Shown here: positions 35,691 to 43,448 of the stretch, in pieces
How positions within the stretch are numbered: position 1 is the first letter of the stretch
Layout: every line of letters begins with the position of its first letter
Assembly (NCBI GenBank): GCA_903898675.1
Contig: CAIUGM010000017.1
Span: 1-51,317 of the forward strand
Origin: an uncultured Verrucomicrobiota bacterium
GTDB lineage: Bacteria > Verrucomicrobiota > Verrucomicrobiia > Opitutales > Opitutaceae
Direction of reading: 5' to 3'
DNA length: 51,317 nucleotides
Translations under genes and position numbers: made by a program
Notes under the pieces: model-generated
Seen by the model: only the letters and a program-made list of their open reading frames with translations
Databases searched by the model: none
What the model was told of the DNA's origin: nothing

Positions 35691-35748
35691 GTAGCAGCGG
35701 TCGTAAGACCGCTGGCTCTGTTCCCAGCGGTGTTACCACCGCTGCTAC
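35691..35748. repeat. REPIN-like paired hairpin, GTAG...CTAC
   Basis: A 58-base unit. GTAG is followed by CAGCGGTC/GACCGCTG around GTAA; the second hairpin AGCGGTGGT-type (CAGCGGTG/CACCGCTG around TTAC, one mismatch tolerated) closes with CTAC. It lies between the tatA terminator and the antiporter stop codon. Confidence 0.65.
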
Positions 35749-35772
35749 ACCCTAGCGCCGGCCCTACACCCC

Positions 35773-38052
35773 CTACTCCCGCCTTATCCCCGCCTTGAAC
35801 GCCGCGATCTGGTCCGGGCTGCCGAGGACCAGGATATCGTCGCCGGCAAAAAGCTTTTCCTCGCTGCCGGGATTGAGCACGCGCCGGCCGCCGCGCTTGA
35901 TGCCGGCCACCTGCAGGCCGTAGCTCCGGCTGAGGGCCAGCTCCGCCAGGCTCCGGCTGTCCAGTTCGCTCTGCGCCGGCACCGTCACCGCCTCCATCCG
36001 CACCTCGTCAAAATTGGACGTCGCCGCCGAGCCGGAGACCAACTGCAGGAAATCCTTCCCGGACGCCACCTGCCTGGGATCGCCCAGCAGCAGCACCTTG
36101 TCCCGCGGATAGAGGACCATGGCGGAGGTCGGGTTGCCGGCCATGACCCCCTGCCGCTCGACGCCGGCCACGGTGCACCCGAATTTCGAGCGAAGGGCGA
36201 GCTCGCCGAGGGTCCGGCCGCGGCAGTCCGCGAGATCCGGCAGCACGCAGTCGGTGAGGGTCAGGTTCCAGTCGCTGTGGGCCGCCATCCAGGGAGCGGT
36301 CGTGCCGGTGAACTTCTGGTCGCCTTGCGCCAGCATCTCGTGGAGCTCCACTTCCAGGCGGCTGTGCCAGTAAACCAGCCGGCGGCGCAGCACGAGGCCG
36401 GCCACGGCCACGACGATGAGGGCGACCAGCGGCAACCAGCGCGCCATGCCGCCCGTGGGCAAAATCGCACCGAGCCACAGGATGAGCAACAGGCCGCCGC
36501 CCGCCTTCAGACAGGTCTCGACAACCGGGGCCAGCTTCGGGCCCTGCGGATGCCCGGCGGTGGTGACCTGCGCGTAAAGCAGCGCCAGGGCGGACAGGTT
36601 GCGCCAGATGGCGACCACCGGGGCGAGCGCGATCAACGCCAGCCCGCTCCAGAAGATCAGCTCGGCCCCGTGCGGGAAGCTGCGCTCCGCGGGCAGGTAA
36701 TCGCGCACCAGCCCGAACATCTGCCCGGAGAAAATCAGCAGCCCGGTCACGAGCAGGATCTCAATCGCGATCTGGATGAAGCGCTTCTTGCTCATCTGCC
36801 AGAGGACATTCTTGCGCTCACGGCGTTGCAGCCGCTCCAGCCAGCCGTGGTAATATTCCTCCCAGTCCGCCAGCCAGCGGGGCTGCCGGTCGGCAATCCA
36901 GCCGCTGATGCCCTCCGACCGCCGGATCAGCACCGGCCCGGCGAGCGTGGTCAGGAGCGAGACGCCCACGGCCAGGGCCTGGAATTTCTGCGGCACCGCC
37001 CCGGCGGTGACCCCGAGCTGCGCAATGATGAAGGAGAACTCACCCAGCGGTGTCACCGACAGGCCGACCCGCAACGACTCACGCGTCGAGCCGCCGATCA
37101 GGATCATGCCGGCCGACACCGCCAGCGGCCGCGCCACCAGGACGAACGCGGCGATGCCCAAAATCAGCGCCCACGAATCGACGACCGCGCGCAGGTCGAT
37201 CAGCATGCCGATGGACACAAAAAACACCGCGCTGAAAACATCCCGCATGCCCTCGAACGCCCGGCCGACCTGGGTCTTGTGCGGCGTCTCCGCCACGATG
37301 GCCCCGAGCATGAAGGCCCCGAGCGCCAGCGAAAAGCCCGCCTTGTCCGCCAGGAACGCCAGCACGAACAGCAGCCCGGCCACCACGATGGTCGGCAGTT
37401 CCTCCCCGGCGCTCAGGCTCATCTTCCGGAGCAGCCAGGGCACGAGCAGCATGCCGCCGATGCCCGCGAGGGCGATGAACGCACCCAGCAGGCCCAGCGT
37501 TACGCCGACCGAGGCCTTGGCCCCGCCGATCTGCACGAGGGAGTTGAGGATGGTCAGCATCACCACCGCGACCACGTCCTCCAGGACCGAGACACCCATG
37601 GCGAGCTGGCCGGTCTTCTCGTGGGTGGCGCCCGTCTCCTGCAGGACCTTGCTGATGATGGCCGAGCTGGAAACCATCAGCATCGCCGCCAGAAAAGCCG
37701 TCGGGATCGGCTCCCAGCCCAGCGCGCCGCCGAGGGCGCGCGTCATATTGTACATCAGGATCGCCCCGGTAAACGTCGCCAGCACCAGCGACAGGCCCAG
37801 CCGCCGGAGCTTGCGCAGGCTCAGCCCCATGCCGATCGAGAACATCAGGAACACCAGGCCCACCTGGGCAAGGGTCTCGATCCGGCCGATATCGGAAACC
37901 AGCGAGAAAGGCGGGGTATAGGGACCGATGACCATGCCCGCCACGAGGAACCCCACGACCACCGACAGGCCCGCCCGGTGGCAGGCCCAGCCGACCAGAC
38001 CCGCGACCAGCATCACCACCGCCAGATCCTTGATGAAATCGATTCCGTGCAT
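35773..38052 (-). CDS. CPA2-family cation:proton antiporter with two RCK_C domains
   Basis: A 759-aa membrane transporter. Residues ~1-385 form the Na+/H+-exchanger-type core of about 12 helices (VVVGFLVAGMVIGPYTPPF; SVLEDVVAVVMLTILNSL carries the ion-path Asp). Four further helices lie at ~465-595. Two TrkA-C/RCK_C regulatory domains follow in tandem (~625-690, GRTLGELALRSKFGCTVAGV; ~695-759, SRSLAELALSRSYGLQVAGI). No NAD-binding TrkA_N domain is present, so it differs from KefB/KefC. RCK_C domains bind c-di-AMP in several bacteria; with the diadenylate cyclase at 28298 this is a plausible link but is inference. The ATG at 38052 begins the first helix. Confidence 0.88.
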   Translation of the reverse strand: MHGIDFIKDLAVVMLVAGLVGWACHRAGLSVVVGFLVAGMVIGPYTPPFSLVSDIGRIETLAQVGLVFLMFSIGMGLSLRKLRRLGLSLVLATFTGAILMYNMTRALGGALGWEPIPTAFLAAMLMVSSSAIISKVLQETGATHEKTGQLAMGVSVLEDVVAVVMLTILNSLVQIGGAKASVGVTLGLLGAFIALAGIGGMLLVPWLLRKMSLSAGEELPTIVVAGLLFVLAFLADKAGFSLALGAFMLGAIVAETPHKTQVGRAFEGMRDVFSAVFFVSIGMLIDLRAVVDSWALILGIAAFVLVARPLAVSAGMILIGGSTRESLRVGLSVTPLGEFSFIIAQLGVTAGAVPQKFQALAVGVSLLTTLAGPVLIRRSEGISGWIADRQPRWLADWEEYYHGWLERLQRRERKNVLWQMSKKRFIQIAIEILLVTGLLIFSGQMFGLVRDYLPAERSFPHGAELIFWSGLALIALAPVVAIWRNLSALALLYAQVTTAGHPQGPKLAPVVETCLKAGGGLLLILWLGAILPTGGMARWLPLVALIVVAVAGLVLRRRLVYWHSRLEVELHEMLAQGDQKFTGTTAPWMAAHSDWNLTLTDCVLPDLADCRGRTLGELALRSKFGCTVAGVERQGVMAGNPTSAMVLYPRDKVLLLGDPRQVASGKDFLQLVSGSAATSNFDEVRMEAVTVPAQSELDSRSLAELALSRSYGLQVAGIKRGGRRVLNPGSEEKLFAGDDILVLGSPDQIAAFKAGIRRE

Positions 38053-38175
38053 GGTGGGTGTCCGCCTTAACACGGCATAACCGTTTGCATCGTCAAGCCC
38101 GCAGGCTGGCCCCGCCCCCACCCCGGCCGGCCGGCCAAACCGTGCCTTAACCCGTTTTGCCCAACGAGTTTGCTT

Positions 38176-38206
38176 TTGACAATTTCGCCGGCGGGTCGCT
38201 TGTATT
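38176..38206 (+). promoter_or_regulatory. Predicted promoter of the mre operon
   Basis: TTGACA at 38176-38181 is a perfect -35 box. TGTATT at 38201-38206 is a 4/6 -10 match at a long 19-base spacing, 24 bases before the mreB ATG. The -35 is convincing; the -10 assignment is uncertain. Confidence 0.45.
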
Positions 38207-38230
38207 CCGCAACCCCCCGCCACCGCACCA

Positions 38231-39256
<1,026 letters not shown>

Positions 39257-39306
39257 GCGGACGCCGGGCCGCGCCTTCCATGCCCGGTTGAACCGCCGCC
39301 CACGCC

Positions 39307-40143
39307 GTGTTCCCGAAACGCTTCGACCAGGCCCGACCTTTCCTCACGCTGGGCATCGTGCTGCTCGCGTGGCTGTTCGTGCCGCTGGCGGTCAAGTCGT
39401 TCACGCGCGCGACCTTTTTTGAGATCCAGGCACCGCTCGTCGTCGCCGACTCCTACGTGCAGTTTCTCCAGACCTTTTGGTCGAACCGGATGCACTCCAA
39501 GGACGAGCTGCTGCAGGCCGGCCAGCAGGTCGCCGGCCTCATCGCCCAGTACGACTACAGCACGCAGCAGAACCAGCAGCTGCAGGCGGAAATCCTCCGG
39601 CTGGAAAACCTGCTCAACCTCCCGCCGATGCCGGCGTTCCGCTTCGAGCCGGCCCGCGTCGCGCGGCGGGACTTTTCCGGCTGGTGGCAGCGCATGGTCA
39701 TCCGCAAAGGCGAGAATTACGGCATCCCGGTCGGCGCGCCCGTCGTGTTTTCCGGCGGCGTCGTCGGCCGCGTCACCGAGGTCCACCGCTACACCGCCGT
39801 CGTCGACCTGATCACGAGCCCGACCTTCCGCCTCGCCGCCACCGCCTCGGGCGACAACCGGCCGGTCAGCTACCAGGGCGGTTTGAACGACTCCTTCAAG
39901 TCGCCGCGCGGCATTGTGGAATTTGTCCCGCTGGACATCTACGCCACCCGCACCGCAACCCGACGGCTGGTGACTTCCGGACTGGGCGGCGTGTTCCCTC
40001 CCGGCCTGACCATCGGCGACATCACCAACCTGGAGTCCAGCGCCGACGGCCTGTTCAAGCTGGGTGAGGTGCAGCTCGACGAACGCCTCGGCTCGCTGAC
40101 CGAGGTCACGGTGCTCGTACCGCTCAATCCGGAGGAGTTGTGA
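39307..40143 (+). CDS. mreC: Rod-shape-determining protein MreC
   Basis: A 278-aa bitopic membrane protein of the elongasome. A single N-terminal membrane helix (LTLGIVLLAWLFVPLAV) is followed by a coiled coil (~75-105, TQQNQQLQAEILRLENLL). Then come two beta-barrel domains (DFSGWWQRMVIRKGENYG, GVVGRVTEVHRYTAVVDLI) that contact PBP2. The start is GTG at 39307. The gap to mreD contains a 130-base palindromic element, unusual for an operon in which mreC and mreD normally abut. Confidence 0.95.
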   Translation: MFPKRFDQARPFLTLGIVLLAWLFVPLAVKSFTRATFFEIQAPLVVADSYVQFLQTFWSNRMHSKDELLQAGQQVAGLIAQYDYSTQQNQQLQAEILRLENLLNLPPMPAFRFEPARVARRDFSGWWQRMVIRKGENYGIPVGAPVVFSGGVVGRVTEVHRYTAVVDLITSPTFRLAATASGDNRPVSYQGGLNDSFKSPRGIVEFVPLDIYATRTATRRLVTSGLGGVFPPGLTIGDITNLESSADGLFKLGEVQLDERLGSLTEVTVLVPLNPEEL

Positions 40144-40202
40144 AGCGCATGGGTTTATTTCAACTGGTGGTGGAGCGGGTTGAACCCAACACGCTGGCAG
40201 CA

Positions 40203-40332
40203 ACACACCCCGCCCTTTGGGCATCAGCCTTCGCCAAGACTATGGCCGACCAGCCCTTCTCTAGAGGGGATCCAAACCAAGACTTCCGGAAATCCCCTCT
40301 CGAGAGGGGTGGCGCGCAGCGACGGGGTGTGT
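40203..40332. repeat. Gene-less ACACACCCC/GGGGTGTGT palindromic element inside the mre operon
   Basis: This 130-base unit begins ACACACCCCGCCCTTTGGGC and ends GACGGGGTGTGT, with inner palindromes around CTCTAGAGGGGAT and ATCCCCTCTCGAGAGGGG. Its last 40 bases (40293-40332) match 42876-42915 at 39 of 40 positions, and its first 21 match 43324-43344 exactly. Compared with 43324-43361 its left half holds ~30 extra bases. It fills the mreC-mreD gap and lacks an ORF. Confidence 0.8.
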
Positions 40333-40338
40333 AACGCC

Positions 40339-40872
40339 ATGCGTAGATCCGATCCCCGCTGGCTCATCGTCTTCCTCGCCAACCTGCTGCTGTGGTGGCT
40401 GACCGGCATGGCGAACGACTACCTCGCGACGTTCTCCGTACACCTTTACCTGGGCGGCCTGCTGGTCGCCTATGCCTCGCTCCAGGTGGACCGCCAGCAG
40501 GGATTTGTCGCCCTCATGCTGACCGGCCTGATGGTCGACTCGGTCGAGCCCGTGCCGTTTGGCACCAGCATGCTCCTGTTCGGCGTGGTCCACGCCACGC
40601 TCGTCTACGGGCGCCAGCGCCTGCCGCGCGACGGTGCGATTTTCGGCACGATCGCCGCGCTGTTTTCCAATCTCTTCCTTTTCATCGCCCTCTCCTTCCT
40701 GCTCGTCGGCGCCAACCCGCGCCCGGGCGAGGCGTGGCTCCGGCTTTTCGTCGACCTCCTCGCCTCCCAGGTGGTCATCATCGTCATCACGCCCTGGTTC
40801 CTCGCGCTGCAATCGCGCGCGATGGAGTTCGCCCAGATCCACCCCGAGACCGGCCGGCGCCTGACGCTTTGA
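40339..40872 (+). CDS. mreD: Rod-shape-determining protein MreD
   Basis: A 177-aa polytopic membrane protein with about five helices (WLIVFLANLLLWWLTGM, YLGGLLVAYASLQV, LFSNLFLFIALSFLLVG and others), the elongasome's integral-membrane partner of MreC. Sequence conservation in MreD is low, so the call rests on helix pattern, size and position between mreC and mrdA. The ATG at 40339 starts right after the palindromic element. The reading frame is open back through the element to 40180, so a longer start cannot be excluded, but those codons are element sequence. mrdA follows after 29 bases. Confidence 0.85.
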   Translation: MRRSDPRWLIVFLANLLLWWLTGMANDYLATFSVHLYLGGLLVAYASLQVDRQQGFVALMLTGLMVDSVEPVPFGTSMLLFGVVHATLVYGRQRLPRDGAIFGTIAALFSNLFLFIALSFLLVGANPRPGEAWLRLFVDLLASQVVIIVITPWFLALQSRAMEFAQIHPETGRRLTL

Positions 40873-40901
40873 TTATCGCCGGGATCTGACTCCTTTGCCT
40901 C

Positions 40902-42800
40902 GTGAGCCGCCTCATCGAAACCCACAGTTCCCGCAACCCGCGCCTGCTGCTCTTTTACGGGATCATCAGCGGCCTGCTGACGCTGCTGGTCTGCGGTCTG
41001 GCCTACCGCCAGTTGTTCAAGACCGGCCTCTACAGCGAGCGCGAGCGCCTGCAGAACCAGCGCCGCGTCATCTTCCCCCGCCCGCGCGGCAACATCTATG
41101 ATCGCGACGGCCGCGTGCTGGTCGGCAACCGCGCCCGCTTCTCGGTCGTGCTCGATCTCGCGCAGCTCCGCGGCGAATTCCGCGCGGAATACCGGAAGGT
41201 CGAGCGCAACTACAGCTCGATGGACCGGGCGGAGCGCCCGAATTTCGACCAGCTGGAGCGCATCTCCCGGGCCAGCGTGGTCCAGGGTTACCTCGACAAG
41301 CTGAACTTCATCCTCGGGCGGAACGAACTCGTCCGCGCCACCGAGCTCAACCGGCACGTCAGCCAGACGCTCCTGCTGCCCTATGTCCTGCTCGATGACC
41401 TCGCGCCCGAGGAATACGCGCGGCTCATCGAGCGGCTGCCGGTTACCTCGCCGCTGCAGGTGTACACCTCGAGCACCCGTTACTATCCCTTCGGCTCGGC
41501 GGCGGCGCACACCCTCGGCTTCATCGGGATCAACAACGACCCGGAGGCGGAGGATTTCGGCGACGAGGACCTGCTGACGTTCAAGATGAAGGGCAGCAGC
41601 GGGCGCACCGGCCTCGAAAAGGTTTTTGATGAGCAGCTGCAGGGCGAATCCGGGGGCGCGGTCTACCGCGTCGATCCCGCCGGCTACAAGGTCGACCGGC
41701 CCATCGAGCAGCGCCGGCCCGTCCAGGGCCATGACATCTCCACCAGCCTCGATATCGAGCTGCAGCAGGCGGCCGAGCTGGCGATGGTCGGCCGGACCGG
41801 CGCGGCGGTTGCCCTCGACATCAAAACCGGCGAGGTGCTCGTCCTCGCTTCCAAGCCCGATTACGACCTCAATACCTTTGTGCCGCGGCTGACCCAGGAC
41901 GAGGCCAAGGCCATTGAGACCTCGGGTGGCTGGCTCAACCGCACGATCCAGGGTCAATATCCGCCCGGATCCACGTTCAAGGTCATCACGTCGACCGCCG
42001 GCCTCCGCAGCGGCGCCATCGAGCCGGGCGCCTCCAAGGTCATCTGCCCCGGCTACCTGATGGTCGGCAACCGCCGCTTCCCGTGCGACGGCATCCATGG
42101 GGAGGTGGACCTCGTCAAGGCGATCCGCGTCTCGTGCAATACGTTTTTCTACAGGTACGGCATCGAAACCGGCCCCGATCTGCTGGCCGCCGAAGCGCAT
42201 CGCTTCGGCTTCGACCATCCCACCGGAATTGAGCTGCCGTATGAGTTTTCCTCGCCCCACGTCGCCAGCCCGGCGTGGAAGAAGGCAAACATGCACCTGC
42301 CCTGGACGGCCGGAGACACCGCCAACACGTCCATTGGCCAGGGTGACACCCTCGTAACCCCGCTGCAGGTCGCGTGCATGGTGGCGTCCTTTGCCCGGGG
42401 CGAAACCGAGACGAAGCCCACCCTGCTCCACGATCCCAAGCGCGCGCCGCAGCACACGACCGCCATCGGACTCGCCCCGGCGGACTACAACGCGATCCTG
42501 GAGGGCCTGGCCCAGTGCTACCAGTTTGGCACCGCCCGCCTGGCCAACGTCGAGGGTCTGCACGCGGCCGCCAAGACCGGCACCGCCCAGAAAGGTCGCA
42601 TTGATCTCGCCTGGATGATCGCCTTCGCCCCGATCGAGAATCCCCAGATCGCCATTGCGGTCGTGATGGAGGGCACGGAGCCCGACGTCAGTTATCACGG
42701 CGCCTTTTTCGCCGCGCCCATCGTGAAGAGCATCCTCACCGCCTGGAAGGAAAAGAGCGAGCGCGAGCCGCTCAAGCCGGTGAGCTTCAAGGTGGATTGA
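40902..42800 (+). CDS. mrdA: Penicillin-binding protein 2 (elongasome transpeptidase)
   Basis: A 632-aa class B PBP that cross-links peptidoglycan during elongation. It has one N-terminal membrane helix (LLLFYGIISGLLTLLVCGLA), the PBP dimer/pedestal domain starting at RPRGNIYDRDGRVL, and the transpeptidase domain with all three active-site motifs: S357-T-F-K, S411-C-N and K558-T-G-T-A. The start is GTG at 40902. It closes the mreBCD-mrdA operon. The elongation glycosyltransferase gene rodA, which commonly follows, is absent; the DUF559 cassette lies there instead, so rodA must be elsewhere. Confidence 0.96.
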   Translation: MSRLIETHSSRNPRLLLFYGIISGLLTLLVCGLAYRQLFKTGLYSERERLQNQRRVIFPRPRGNIYDRDGRVLVGNRARFSVVLDLAQLRGEFRAEYRKVERNYSSMDRAERPNFDQLERISRASVVQGYLDKLNFILGRNELVRATELNRHVSQTLLLPYVLLDDLAPEEYARLIERLPVTSPLQVYTSSTRYYPFGSAAAHTLGFIGINNDPEAEDFGDEDLLTFKMKGSSGRTGLEKVFDEQLQGESGGAVYRVDPAGYKVDRPIEQRRPVQGHDISTSLDIELQQAAELAMVGRTGAAVALDIKTGEVLVLASKPDYDLNTFVPRLTQDEAKAIETSGGWLNRTIQGQYPPGSTFKVITSTAGLRSGAIEPGASKVICPGYLMVGNRRFPCDGIHGEVDLVKAIRVSCNTFFYRYGIETGPDLLAAEAHRFGFDHPTGIELPYEFSSPHVASPAWKKANMHLPWTAGDTANTSIGQGDTLVTPLQVACMVASFARGETETKPTLLHDPKRAPQHTTAIGLAPADYNAILEGLAQCYQFGTARLANVEGLHAAAKTGTAQKGRIDLAWMIAFAPIENPQIAIAVVMEGTEPDVSYHGAFFAAPIVKSILTAWKEKSEREPLKPVSFKVD

Positions 42801-42875
42801 GGGCGGGGATTTTCCCTTCAGCTTGGGCGAGGCCCTTCCGGCAAGAGAAATATCCGCCTGATACCTCTGAAAAAG

Positions 42876-43361
42876 TCCCCTCTAGAGAGGGGTGGCGCGC
42901 AGCGACGGGGTGTGTTCTGGATGTACGCGAACTATTATGGAATATCGCCGCATAATACTCCCATACAATCCACAGCTCAAAAAACTGGCCCGCGCCCTGC
43001 GCAATCAAAGTACGCTCAGTGAGGTGTTGCTCTGGCGCCAGCTGAAAGCTCGTCAGCGCATGGGCTATGACTTCCACCGTCAGCGACCGATTGATGAATA
43101 TATCGTGGATTTTTTTGCGGCCGATTTGATGCTGGCCATTGAAATCGATGGGAAATCCCACCGCCTGAAAGGCCCCGAGGATGACGCCCGGCAAAGGAAA
43201 CTGGAATCGCTTGGAGTGAGATTTCTGCGCTTTAAGGATTCCGTGGTAAAATCGAACTTGGATCCTGTTGTGCGGGCGATTGATGACTGGATCGTGACCA
43301 ATATGACCAAGCGGTGATTCTTCACACACCCCGCCCTTTGGGCACCCCTCTCTAGAGGGGA
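42876..43361. mobile_element. Palindrome-flanked cassette with a DUF559 nuclease gene
   Basis: Inverted arms bound the unit. The left arm (42876-42915) starts TCCCCTCTAGAGAGGGGTG and ends CGACGGGGTGTGT. The right arm (43324-43361) starts ACACACCCCGCCC and ends CCCTCTCTAGAGGGGA. Both arms keep the 19-base XbaI-like palindrome block and the GGGGTGTGT tip but differ in the ~11 bases between. The tips point inward to the DUF559 gene. The gene's stop is 6 bases from the right arm, and its ATG is 21 bases from the left arm. A gene-less relative is at 40203-40332. Confidence 0.75.
42937..43317 (+). CDS. DUF559 / Vsr-like endonuclease-domain protein
   Basis: A 126-aa protein of the DUF559 family, a Vsr-like branch of the PD-(D/E)XK nuclease superfamily. 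The core is visible: LRNQSTLSEVLLWRQLKARQ (helix with the conserved Glu), GYDFHRQRPIDEYIVDFF (catalytic Asp in VDF) and LMLAIEIDGKSH (the ExD/K-type strand). The end RKLESLGVRFLRFKDSVV is also typical. The protein looks intact. It is flanked by inverted palindromic arms and lies between mrdA and the convergent transglutaminase gene. Its codon use is less GC-rich than both neighbours, suggesting transfer. DNA cleavage activity is expected from the family but its target is unknown. Confidence 0.85.
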   Translation: MEYRRIILPYNPQLKKLARALRNQSTLSEVLLWRQLKARQRMGYDFHRQRPIDEYIVDFFAADLMLAIEIDGKSHRLKGPEDDARQRKLESLGVRFLRFKDSVVKSNLDPVVRAIDDWIVTNMTKR

Positions 43362-43386
43362 TTTTTTTTGCCGATCGATGTTTGAG

Positions 43387-43436
43387 TCCCCTCTCGAGAG
43401 GGTGGCGTTCTGCCGGCCAGCAGAACGAAGGGGGGT
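43387..43436. repeat. Variant right half of the ACACACCCC palindromic element
   Basis: Starts TCCCCTCTCGAGAGGG-TGGCG as in 40293-40313 (one G missing), then a different tip: hairpin GTTCTGC/GCAGAAC and GGGGGG. Together with the right arm at 43324-43361 it makes a complete palindromic unit next to the DUF559 cassette. Confidence 0.55.
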
Positions 43437-43448
43437 ATCGCCCGCGCC

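Noticed and set aside
36277-38070. Open frame of 597 codons opposite the antiporter gene
   Set aside because: The product is rich in His, Gln, Arg and Pro without domain structure, while the minus strand encodes a clear membrane transporter.
40605-42698. Open frame of 697 codons opposite mreD/mrdA
   Set aside because: Antisense shadow of mrdA, whose three penicillin-binding motifs are intact.
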